From assembly GCA_020061995.1 (NCBI GenBank), contig JAGUXE010000089.1, positions 1 to 16,947 of the forward strand: 16,947 bases of DNA, written 5' to 3'. This document shows, piece by piece, positions 8,238-14,561 of the stretch. The translations under genes and the position numbers were made by a program. Position 1 is the stretch's first letter; each line of letters begins with the position of its first letter. The notes beneath the pieces are model-generated. The model searched no databases, was not told the origin of the DNA, and was given only the letters and a program-made list of their open reading frames with translations. This DNA is from Ignavibacteriales bacterium (lineage in GTDB: Bacteria; Bacteroidota; Ignavibacteria; Ignavibacteriales; Ignavibacteriaceae).

Positions 8238-8821
8238 TTATCTTCTTTCATATTCTGATTTGATATAAATTCATTTTTATATTCAATTAATTCATTATAT
8301 CCTGATTCACCGAGGAAATGAATTAACTCATCCTTACAATAGTCAACCATTGTTGCTTCTGAAACCGGAAATTTATTGCAATGATGAAGACGGTCAATAT
8401 GTTCATCATCAACAGTTAAAGCTCCATTCCAGATTGTAAGTGGAAATAAAATGCAATATAAAGGTTTATATTTCCACGGAGGTTCATTTTCAGAATAAGC
8501 TAATTTTTGCAACGAACATAACCCGTTTTTATCGAGGAAAGTACATTTCCCATTAATTATTTGTGTTCCAACCGCTACACCGGAATCAAAATCTTCATCT
8601 GCTTCTGGTGCTTCAAACCAGGCATTAACATCAAGAGATTGTGAATCGTCCATCATGGTTTTTACTTTATCTTGAATGGACAAAATCATTTCAGATTCTT
8701 TTTTATCTGTATAAACTCCATAATTACAACACTCACCATTGCATTTACATGCAAAAGGGAAAGTGAAAATTAGAGGATCAATTTTTACTCCGTTGATAAT
8801 TTTGGAGAATTCTTTATCCAT
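8234..8821 (-). CDS. DUF3109 / YkgJ-type cysteine-rich protein, putative metal-binding
   Basis: The 195-residue cytosolic protein has nine cysteines. An N-terminal CKCNGECC cluster (C25, C27, C31, C32) is followed by GKCTF (C93), GLCSLQ (C102), YKPLYCILFPL (C123), HHCNKF (C148) and DYCKD (C162). This order matches the DUF3109 branch of the YkgJ-like putative zinc- or iron-chelating proteins, whose biochemical role is unknown to me. There is no signal peptide or membrane segment. The gene is wedged between fabD and fabG. Its ATG at 8821 forms TGATG with the fabD stop (a GTG at 8824 is the alternative), and its stop overlaps fabG in ATGA. Such tight packing suggests co-expression with fatty-acid synthesis, but no function is shown. 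Confidence 0.75.
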   Translation of the reverse strand: MDKEFSKIINGVKIDPLIFTFPFACKCNGECCNYGVYTDKKESEMILSIQDKVKTMMDDSQSLDVNAWFEAPEADEDFDSGVAVGTQIINGKCTFLDKNGLCSLQKLAYSENEPPWKYKPLYCILFPLTIWNGALTVDDEHIDRLHHCNKFPVSEATMVDYCKDELIHFLGESGYNELIEYKNEFISNQNMKEDK

Positions 8822-9735
8822 CACAGAAACCTTTCTACGTCGGAATATTTATCAATTCCAAAACAAGAGACATTTGGATTAATTCTTTTAACTAATCCCT
8901 GCAGAACTTTACCGGGACCGACTTCATAGAATTCATCAAATCCAGCATTAATCATATTAATAATAGTTTCTTCCCATCTTACAGGTGAAGTTACTTGTTG
9001 ATACAAGAGTTCCTTAATTTCAATTTTATCTGTAACCGGTTTAGCAGAAACATTTGCATAAACAGGAAATCGAGCATTATAGAAATTCGATTTATCTAAT
9101 TCTTCTTTTAAAATATCTTTTGCTGATTGCATTAACGGAGAATGAAACGCGCCACTAACTACTAATTCCTTAACAAGTTTTGCACCTTTCAATTTTGCTA
9201 TTTCCATACCTTTACGAACACCTTCAACAGAACCGGAGATAACAATTTGTCCGGGTGAATTAAAATTTGCACATTGTACGATTCCAACTTTAGAAGCCTC
9301 TCTACAAACATCCTCAACGATTTGTGGAGTTAAACCCACAACCGCTGCCATAGTCCCGGGATTATCAATTCCTGCTTGTTGCATTCCCTTCCCTCTGAAC
9401 CGTACCAATTTAACTGCATCGTAATATTGTATTGCCCCGGCAGCTACTAATGCTGAATACTCACCTAATGAATGACCTGCAGCTCCTTCAATGTTTAATA
9501 ATCTTATCAAACTGGCAAGTACGACCGAATGAATAAAAATTGCAGGTTGAGTGTTTTCTGTTTGTCTTAAACTATCTTCCGGTCCATAAAACATTAAATG
9601 TGACAGATTAACGCTGATAGCATCATCAGCCGTTCGAATCATTTCCTTAGCTTCTACGGAATTCTCGAAAAGATCTTGAGCCATACCAATATATTGAGAA
9701 CCCTGACCCGGAAATAAAAAGGCTTTCTTACCCAT
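8821..9735 (-). CDS. fabD: Malonyl-CoA:ACP transacylase
   Basis: FabD moves malonyl from CoA to ACP, supplying the extender for FabH and FabF. The 304 residues have the N-terminal FLFPGQGSQYIGMA (7-20), the nucleophile S89 in GHSLGEYSAL, R114 in VRFRGKGM, and H198 in SGAFHSPLM, the expected Ser-Arg-His set. YEVGPGKVLQGLVKRI near the end is also characteristic. The ATG at 9735 overlaps the fabH stop by one base (TAATG), and its own stop overlaps the start of the DUF3109 gene. Length and motifs are those of an intact enzyme. Confidence 0.97.
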   Translation of the reverse strand: MGKKAFLFPGQGSQYIGMAQDLFENSVEAKEMIRTADDAISVNLSHLMFYGPEDSLRQTENTQPAIFIHSVVLASLIRLLNIEGAAGHSLGEYSALVAAGAIQYYDAVKLVRFRGKGMQQAGIDNPGTMAAVVGLTPQIVEDVCREASKVGIVQCANFNSPGQIVISGSVEGVRKGMEIAKLKGAKLVKELVVSGAFHSPLMQSAKDILKEELDKSNFYNARFPVYANVSAKPVTDKIEIKELLYQQVTSPVRWEETIINMINAGFDEFYEVGPGKVLQGLVKRINPNVSCFGIDKYSDVERFL

Positions 9736-10736
9736 TAATCAATTCCCCAAACATAGAATGCAGAACCCCATGTAAAGCCGGCTCCAAATGCTGCGAATAT
9801 TAAATTATCCCCCTTTTTAATTTTTCCATCTCTATAATATTCGACAAGGCAGAGCGGTATTGTTGCGGCAGTAGTATTTCCATATTTGTCGATATTCATT
9901 GTCACTTTTTCAGGTGGAATTCCACATCTTTTAGCAGTAGCATCGATAATACGTAAATTAGCTTGATGCGGAACAAGGTAAGCTACATCATCAGCAATTA
10001 AATTATTTTTCTTCATTATCTCGTAAGTAACATCAGCCATACCAACAACAGCAACCTTGTAAACTGATTTCCCATCTTGAAATAAATAGTGCATTTTATT
10101 ATCGACAGTTTCGTGTGAGGGAGGGTTCAAACTTCCTCCTCCTCGCATATTAAGGAATGCTTCACCTGAACCATCCGTTTTAAGAATTGAGTCCTGAAGC
10201 CCAACAGATTTATCTTCCGTCGGCTCAAGTAGAACAGCAGCAGCACCATCACCAAAAAGAATACAATTATTTCTATCAGTATAATCCACAATAGAACTCA
10301 TTTTATCAGCACCAACAACAATTACTTTTTTATAAGTTCCGCTTTCAATTAAAGAACTGCCTACCTGAAAAGCAAATAAGAAACCTGAACAAGCAGCTGA
10401 AAGATCAAATCCCCAAGCATTTTTTGCCCCAATTTTATTTTGGACTAAACAAGCTGTTGCCGGGAAAAACATATCAGGCGTAACAGTTGCAACGATTATC
10501 ACATCAATTTCATCACGATTTATCTCTTTAGTTTTTAATAAATCTTCGATAGCTCTTGAGGCTAAATCACTTGTCGCACCGTTTTCAAGAATTCTTCTTT
10601 CTTTTATACCTGTTCGTGATACTATCCATTCGTCATTAGTCTCAATTATTGATTCAAAATATTTATTGTCTAACACTTTTTCAGGCACATACATTCCAAC
10701 TGCCGTTATTACGGCATTATATTTTTTATTATTCAT
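9735..10736 (-). CDS. fabH: 3-oxoacyl-ACP synthase III (KAS III)
   Basis: FabH starts fatty-acid synthesis by condensing acetyl- or branched acyl-CoA with malonyl-ACP. The 333 residues show C116 in DLSAACSGFLFA, H257 in LVPHQANLRI and N287 in KYGNTTAATIP, the full Cys-His-Asn triad. RTGIKERRI at 41-49 and the closing GAGFTWGSAFYVWG are typical FabH. It starts 10 bases after the plsX stop, with GGA upstream of the ATG, and ends overlapping fabD. Whether it prefers acetyl-CoA or branched primers cannot be read from the sequence. Confidence 0.97.
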   Translation of the reverse strand: MNNKKYNAVITAVGMYVPEKVLDNKYFESIIETNDEWIVSRTGIKERRILENGATSDLASRAIEDLLKTKEINRDEIDVIIVATVTPDMFFPATACLVQNKIGAKNAWGFDLSAACSGFLFAFQVGSSLIESGTYKKVIVVGADKMSSIVDYTDRNNCILFGDGAAAVLLEPTEDKSVGLQDSILKTDGSGEAFLNMRGGGSLNPPSHETVDNKMHYLFQDGKSVYKVAVVGMADVTYEIMKKNNLIADDVAYLVPHQANLRIIDATAKRCGIPPEKVTMNIDKYGNTTAATIPLCLVEYYRDGKIKKGDNLIFAAFGAGFTWGSAFYVWGID

Positions 10737-10746
10737 ATTTTTCCAA

Positions 10747-11781
10747 TTATAAAATTGAGGAATAGTTTTTAATCGAGTTCTCTATTTTACTAACAAGATC
10801 ATGATCATACATCTCTTTAGCACGGAGCACCATATTCTTTATTGCCTTTGGTGAACTTGATCCATGTCCAATAATAGAAATTCCATTGACACCAAGTAAT
10901 GGTACTCCACCATATTCTTGATAATCAAATTTTTTCAAAATTTCTATAAGAGTTCCTTTGACGAGTAAGACTTTAAGTTTGCTAATAATACCTTTGGAAG
11001 CATATTCGCGGAAAAGATGCTTTAATAAACTTAATACACCTTCACCAAACTTCAGAAGGATATTACCAACAAATCCGTCACAAACCACTACATGAACAGA
11101 ACCCTTCAAAACATCCCGGCCTTCTATATTACCTACAAAATTTAACTGAGATTTTTTTAAGAGTTGAAATGCAGATAGTGTTGCCTCATTTCCTTTTGAG
11201 TCTTCTTCACCGACACTCAGAAGTCCAACTTTTGGATTATCGATATTATAAATTTCCTTAACGAAAATTGAGCCCATTACAGCATATTCAAAAAGATGAG
11301 ATGGTTTTGAATCAACACTTGCACCTACATCAAATATGGTAGTAACTCCATTTTCATTTGGCATAAATGAACCGATAGTTGGTCTGCCGACACCCGGAAT
11401 ACGTCCCATAATCAAGGTTGAAGCTGCCATCATCGCGCCGGTGTTTCCAGCACTCACGAAAGCATCAGCTTTTTTATCCTTAACTAATCGTGCACCAACA
11501 ACAATCGATGAATCCGGTTTTGCTTTAATAGCTTGGGTGGGAGAATCCCCCATTTCAATAATTTGAGAAGTATGGAATATGTTTTGTTCGTTAAAAGTAA
11601 GATGATTTTCAGATAGAACTTTAAGGATTTCTTCTTTCTTACCAACAAAAAAAAGTTCAAAATTATTGTTTTGATTTAATGCTTCAATTGCACCTAAAAT
11701 TGCATTTCGGGGAGCGAAATCACCCCCCATTGCATCCACAATAATTCTACACTTCGGTTTGTTTGAATCGGGATTCGACAT
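10747..11781 (-). CDS. plsX: Phosphate acyltransferase PlsX
   Basis: PlsX converts acyl-ACP and phosphate to acyl-phosphate, the donor for PlsY in phospholipid synthesis, and acts at the inner face of the membrane. The 344 residues begin with IIVDAMGGDFAPRNAI (DAMGGD at 16-21). They contain MGDSPTQAIKAKPDSSIVVG, SAGNTGAMMAASTLIMGRIPGVGRP and a C-terminal GVNGISIIGHGSSSPKAIKN, all conserved in the family. It lies 15 bases after rpmF, the classical rpmF-plsX-fabH order, linking ribosomal protein supply with membrane lipid synthesis. Upstream of the ATG only a distant AGGT resembles a ribosome binding site. Confidence 0.97.
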   Translation of the reverse strand: MSNPDSNKPKCRIIVDAMGGDFAPRNAILGAIEALNQNNNFELFFVGKKEEILKVLSENHLTFNEQNIFHTSQIIEMGDSPTQAIKAKPDSSIVVGARLVKDKKADAFVSAGNTGAMMAASTLIMGRIPGVGRPTIGSFMPNENGVTTIFDVGASVDSKPSHLFEYAVMGSIFVKEIYNIDNPKVGLLSVGEEDSKGNEATLSAFQLLKKSQLNFVGNIEGRDVLKGSVHVVVCDGFVGNILLKFGEGVLSLLKHLFREYASKGIISKLKVLLVKGTLIEILKKFDYQEYGGVPLLGVNGISIIGHGSSSPKAIKNMVLRAKEMYDHDLVSKIENSIKNYSSIL

Positions 11782-11796
11782 TCGAATGGTTAATAC

Positions 11797-11976
11797 CTAA
11801 CTTTTGGGAATAAACATTGAACGCCCGTTGTAGTACCCGCAAGCAGAACAAGCGTGATGAGTTAGTTTCAATTCTCCACAATTACTGCAAGTTCCCATCG
11901 AAGGAGCTGTAGCTTTATAGTGAGTTCTTCTTTTATCGCGTCTTGTTTTAGAAATTTTACGTTTTGGATGTGGCAT
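11797..11976 (-). CDS. rpmF: 50S ribosomal protein L32
   Basis: This 59-residue gene is easy to miss because of its size. The protein begins [20 protein letters not shown] and continues through [20 protein letters not shown] to a second [10 protein letters not shown]. The cysteines C30, C33, C43 and C46 form the zinc-ribbon version of L32. The basic N-terminus is typical of a protein buried in the 50S subunit near the peptidyl-transferase region. A GGATAAGAA purine run precedes the ATG. It sits between yceD (23 bases upstream) and plsX (15 bases downstream), exactly the conserved yceD-rpmF-plsX order, which confirms the identification. Confidence 0.97.
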   Translation of the reverse strand: MPHPKRKISKTRRDKRRTHYKATAPSMGTCSNCGELKLTHHACSACGYYNGRSMFIPKS

Positions 11977-11999
11977 TTCTTATCCGTTTTTTTTATTGT

Positions 12000-12509
12000 T
12001 TAATTATTTAATTTATTCTTCAAATCTATAAGTGGTTGCCAGCGAGTATCAATCTTTTCGTCAACACATGAGCACTCTTTTTCATTAAGATTATTACCAC
12101 ACTTGAAACATAACCCTTTACAATCCTCTTTACACAATTTTTTCATAGGAACAGAAATCAAACAAAAATCATGAATATCTTTTGTTATGTCTATTTTATC
12201 ACTCTCAACAGAAAGATAGACGAGATTAGAATCATCAATAGTGTTAATTTCTTTATTCTCGCCAAAAAGATAAACCATTTCATATTCAACTGCAATTTGT
12301 TGATCAAAATCTTCTGCACACCTATCACATTCAAAATGGGCACTGGTTTTAATACTCGTATCAAGGATAATCTGATGATGTGTTTTAGCTACTTTGCAAG
12401 TAACATCATAATTGCCTTTAAACGGTTCTTTTAAGTCGAGTTCTTCAACTTTCCCTTTCTGGTTTAAGTAGTGCTCGCCTTCACTTAAATTTGATATTTT
12501 TATAATCAT
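12000..12509 (-). CDS. yceD: YceD/DUF177 family protein, large-subunit rRNA accumulation
   Basis: This 169-residue DUF177 protein has the family core CDRCAEDF (C61, C64) and a second cysteine-rich segment, LCKEDCKGLCFKCGNNL, up to ECSC (C126, C130, C134, C137, C146, C148), probably binding zinc. YceD homologues in E. coli and plants are needed for normal 23S rRNA accumulation, and the gene is almost always next to rpmF, as here. It is the first gene of the operon, about 20-25 bases downstream of the predicted transcription start. No clear Shine-Dalgarno precedes the ATG (TTTTTCCT only). The role in this organism is inferred from the family. Confidence 0.88.
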   Translation of the reverse strand: MIIKISNLSEGEHYLNQKGKVEELDLKEPFKGNYDVTCKVAKTHHQIILDTSIKTSAHFECDRCAEDFDQQIAVEYEMVYLFGENKEINTIDDSNLVYLSVESDKIDITKDIHDFCLISVPMKKLCKEDCKGLCFKCGNNLNEKECSCVDEKIDTRWQPLIDLKNKLNN

Positions 12510-12535
12510 AGGAAAAATTCTGCAAAAGTCTGGTA

Positions 12536-12564
12536 AATATAAAGAGTATCAACTCAATAGTCAA
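12536..12564 (-). promoter_or_regulatory. Promoter of the yceD-rpmF-plsX-fab-rnc operon
   Basis: On the minus strand TTGACT (12564-12559) and TATATT (12541-12536) are separated by 17 bases, a near-consensus sigma70-type promoter. Transcription should start around 12529, giving a leader of about 20 bases before yceD. No other promoter of this quality was seen inside the operon. Confidence 0.7.
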
Positions 12565-12684
12565 TAAAACACCTCTTCAGATTATTAGGATTTTATAGAA
12601 ATTCTTTTCACTCTAAACTATCAATAAGAATTAATCAATGTATTATTGCTCAGACTAATTCCCAAAATTTGAATTTGCATTTTT

Positions 12685-12713
12685 TTGTTTACTTAAAGAA
12701 TTATCCATAATTT
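12685..12713 (+). promoter_or_regulatory. Candidate promoter of the ZIP transporter gene
   Basis: TTGTTT and TAATTT are separated by 17 bases, and the -10 box ends 26 bases before the ATG at 12740. The region is very AT-rich, so chance matches are likely. The divergent arrangement with yceD requires a promoter here. Confidence 0.4.
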
Positions 12714-12739
12714 GTAAAGTTAAAAATTAAAACTTAATT

Positions 12740-13486
12740 ATGCTATACGAAATCCTAATAAAAACGATTCTTGCAGTACTATCAGCTGTACTTGGCGGAT
12801 ATCTTGTTTTTTTAATAAAACTAAATCATCATAAACTTTGTTCACTAATTTCATTTTCCGCAGGGGCTTTATTCGGAGTTGCGGTATTTACTTTCCTTCC
12901 CGAAGCATTTGTGAAACTTGGGATTATTGAACTTGTATTAAGTCTTGTTAGTGGAATAGCTTTGTTTTGGATTATAAGTCATTACATAATTCATGTGTGT
13001 CCGGCTTGCTCTGCCTCCCACTTTGATGAACAAACAACAAAGAAATTTACGGAAATAGTAAAACTTCTATTCGGTGTTCTTGCATTTCATTCTTTTTTGG
13101 ACGGAGTTGCAGTTTCAACTGAGGGGTTTCATTCGCATGGTGGGAATTCGGTTATAGCCGCAATAATAACACACAAATTTCCCGAAGGATTAGCTTTAGC
13201 CTCCCTAATGCTTGGAGCTGGTTACTCAAAGTTTAGAATTATGCGTGATGTTATATTGGTTGAATCTACTACGATTCTTGGTGGTTTATTCGGTGTAATT
13301 TTTCTAAATGATTATGTAACTCCATTTTGGCTAGGTATAATCGAAGCTCATATAGCCGGTGGATTTTTATTTCTCGCGATACATGCCATAATCGGTGAAG
13401 TATTTAAAAATCACAAATTACTTGTAACACTCTCTTTTATATCGGGAGCTTTAATTATAAGTTTAGTGGGATTTTTAGTCCACTAA
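12740..13486 (+). CDS. ZIP-family divalent metal transporter
   Basis: ZIP proteins move zinc, and sometimes iron or manganese, into the cytoplasm. This 248-residue protein is largely membrane-embedded, with about eight predicted segments. The fourth has H117-S-F-L-D121-G and the fifth has H145-K-F-P-E149-G, the metal-site motifs of the family. A further IEAHIAGGFLFLAIHAIIGE lies near 200-220. Between segments 3 and 4 is HVCPACSASH, a CxxC plus histidines that could bind metal in the loop. It stands alone, divergent from yceD and upstream of a tRNA gene. No Shine-Dalgarno is evident. The transported metal cannot be determined here. Confidence 0.88.
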   Translation: MLYEILIKTILAVLSAVLGGYLVFLIKLNHHKLCSLISFSAGALFGVAVFTFLPEAFVKLGIIELVLSLVSGIALFWIISHYIIHVCPACSASHFDEQTTKKFTEIVKLLFGVLAFHSFLDGVAVSTEGFHSHGGNSVIAAIITHKFPEGLALASLMLGAGYSKFRIMRDVILVESTTILGGLFGVIFLNDYVTPFWLGIIEAHIAGGFLFLAIHAIIGEVFKNHKLLVTLSFISGALIISLVGFLVH

Positions 13487-13505
13487 AGGTAAAAACCCTT
13501 TTTAT
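13462..13505 (+). terminator. Possible terminator at the end of the ZIP gene
   Basis: TTTAGTGG (13462-13469) and CCACTAAA (13480-13487) form an 8-bp stem across the stop codon. An overlapping small hairpin, AAAGG/CCTTT (13485-13501), runs into TTATT. The two share bases and cannot form together; only the second has a T-rich tail, and its stem is short. Confidence 0.35.
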
Positions 13506-13542
13506 TGAAAATCGAAGTTCTTAATTTTGTATCTAACTGTTC

Positions 13543-13629
13543 GGAAAGGTGCTAGAGTGGTTGAATAGGACGGTCTCGAAAACCGTTGTGGGGGTAACCC
13601 TACCGAGGGTTCGAATCCCTCCCTTTCCG
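13543..13629 (+). tRNA. tRNA-Ser (anticodon CGA)
   Basis: The 87-base class II tRNA has a 7-bp acceptor stem GGAAAGG/CCTTTCC with discriminator G at 13629. The anticodon arm is ACGGT-CTCGAAA-ACCGT, giving anticodon CGA for UCG codons. A long variable arm GTGGGG-GTAA-CCCTAC (one G-U) marks it as serine, and the T arm is GAGGG-TTCGAAT-CCCTC. CCA is not encoded; CTT follows the discriminator. It lies 56 bases after the ZIP gene stop. Confidence 0.95.
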
Positions 13630-13837
13630 CTTAAAAATTTTTTGATATTTCTGACAATAGAGATAATACCAACTTCTGATAACTCTCTAAGTTAATATCA
13701 TATCCGAGATATTGATTTTCTTTCTATCATTTTTTTTCTGAAATATACTAAATGCTTTGTACTCTTAACTTTAGCAGCATTTCGACGTTAAGATAAACAT
13801 TTCTTTCAATCCAAATATTTGACAATAATTATTAGTA

Positions 13838-13861
13838 ATTGTGAAGTATGGGATTCACAAT
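13838..13861. repeat. 8+8 inverted repeat in the tRNA-rrf2 gap
   Basis: ATTGTGAA and TTCACAAT are perfect complementary arms around an 8-base spacer (GTATGGGA). No T-run follows on either strand, so it is not a standard terminator. Its half-sites resemble the TGTGA-type sites of CRP-family proteins, but the 8-base spacing differs from the usual six between TGTGA and TCACA. Confidence 0.45.
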
Positions 13862-13994
13862 GCACCTAAACAACTATTCATTACATTTACTCCATTCTCA
13901 AGTATAGTCTTTTCACCTTCCCCTTAAAACCGACTCAGTTCTTTTGGAAGAGTGTTTTGGACTGCCGATACCATTGTTTACTCGATTTTAACTT

Positions 13995-14016
13995 AACATT
14001 AATTGTCATTAATGTT
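13995..14016. promoter_or_regulatory. Perfect 9+9 palindrome, candidate operator for rrf2-cydAB
   Basis: AACATTAAT and ATTAATGTT are perfect inverted arms around TGTC. Its centre is about 75 bases upstream of the predicted start of transcription. The core TTAAT-N4-ATTAA has the geometry of CRP/FNR-family sites (TTGAT-N4-ATCAA) with the G/C pair replaced. The outer AACAT/ATGTT also loosely recalls NsrR-type sites. Which protein binds is unknown. Confidence 0.6.
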
Positions 14017-14022
14017 GCTTTA

Positions 14023-14050
14023 GTCAATATATTTTAAATTATTTATTGAC
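14023..14050. promoter_or_regulatory. Second inverted repeat overlapping the rrf2 -35 box
   Basis: GTCAATA (14023-14029) and TATTGAC (14044-14050) are perfect 7-base arms with a 14-base AT-only spacer. The right arm overlaps the TTGACA -35 element, where a bound repressor would block the polymerase. Confidence 0.4.
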
Positions 14051-14074
14051 AGAGACAATCAATTCTATTATTTT
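14046..14074 (+). promoter_or_regulatory. Promoter of the rrf2-cydAB operon
   Basis: TTGACA (14046-14051) matches the -35 consensus exactly and is followed after 17 bases by TATTTT (14069-14074). The likely start is near 14081, leaving a leader of about 25 bases before the rrf2 ATG. Confidence 0.6.
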
Positions 14075-14081
14075 TAATCAT

Positions 14082-14094
14082 TACTTATTAAGTA
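14082..14094. promoter_or_regulatory. 13-base palindrome at the presumed start site of rrf2
   Basis: TACTTA-T-TAAGTA is perfectly symmetric and lies at about the predicted transcription start, a usual place for an autoregulatory operator. It is short and AT-rich, so chance is possible. Confidence 0.3.
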
Positions 14095-14105
14095 TTATTT
14101 AGACG

Positions 14106-14528
14106 ATGAAGAAAAATAGTTTATTTAACCGTGAACATGATTACTCACTTCGCATAGCGGCACTTTTAGCTTCACTCGATAAAGAACAAATAATTAATGT
14201 TGATACCATCTCAAAAAAACTTCATCTCTCAAAAATTTTTACTGCAAGAATTATCCACAAGCTCAGGGTCGCAAATATTGCCGGTTCGATTCAGGGTAAG
14301 TATGGTGGTTTTTATTTTAAAGCAAATCCTGAAGAAATTTCTATTTGGGATGTTCTGAGTGCAATGGGATATAAGGTGAGACTAAACGATTGTATGGATG
14401 AAAACTTTGTCTGCGAATTAATGTTCGGATGCAAGTTTCATAATTTCTTTTTGGGACTTGAACAAAATATTTTCGAACAGTTAAAACAACAAAAAATTTC
14501 TGATTATGTATTCAGATTTACTAAATAA
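14106..14528 (+). CDS. Rrf2-family transcriptional regulator with Fe-S type cysteines
   Basis: The 140-residue protein has an N-terminal winged helix: HDYSLRIAALLA at 11-22, then VDTISKKLHLSKIFTARIIHKLRVANIAGSIQGKYGGF as recognition helix and wing. The C-terminal part has C96-X6-C103-X5-C109, the three-cysteine arrangement that holds an Fe-S cluster in IscR, NsrR and relatives. Such regulators sense NO, redox state or cluster supply. The gene lies 33 bases before cydA on the same strand, after a promoter region rich in inverted repeats, so it probably controls itself and cydAB. The sequence does not tell whether it is NsrR-like or another type. The start fits the usual distance to the DYxLR motif, but no clear Shine-Dalgarno is seen. 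Confidence 0.88.
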   Translation: MKKNSLFNREHDYSLRIAALLASLDKEQIINVDTISKKLHLSKIFTARIIHKLRVANIAGSIQGKYGGFYFKANPEEISIWDVLSAMGYKVRLNDCMDENFVCELMFGCKFHNFFLGLEQNIFEQLKQQKISDYVFRFTK

Positions 14529-14561
14529 CAAAATCATAAAACACACTAACGGGGTGACATA

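Larger units (their letters stand above)
13630..14105. other. Gene-free stretch between tRNA-Ser and rrf2
   Basis: In 476 bases I find no open frame with recognisable protein content on either strand; the longest plus-strand ATG frames here run to under 20 codons. The right third (13995-14105) holds the rrf2-cydAB regulatory region listed separately. The left part is AT-rich and contains one 8+8 inverted repeat at 13838-13861. I saw no copy of the tRNA 3' end that would mark an attachment site. Confidence 0.6.

Noticed and set aside
12684..12714. A Bacteroides-type promoter (TTTG, then TAnnTTTG) for the ZIP gene
   Set aside because: TTTG and TAATTTG are present about 20 bases apart, but the -7 box is one base short of the consensus. 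A standard sigma70-like reading fits as well, so the type was not assigned.
13543..13980. An integration site or element remnant next to tRNA-Ser
   Set aside because: No second copy of the tRNA 3' end, no integrase-like frame and no composition break were seen in the window.
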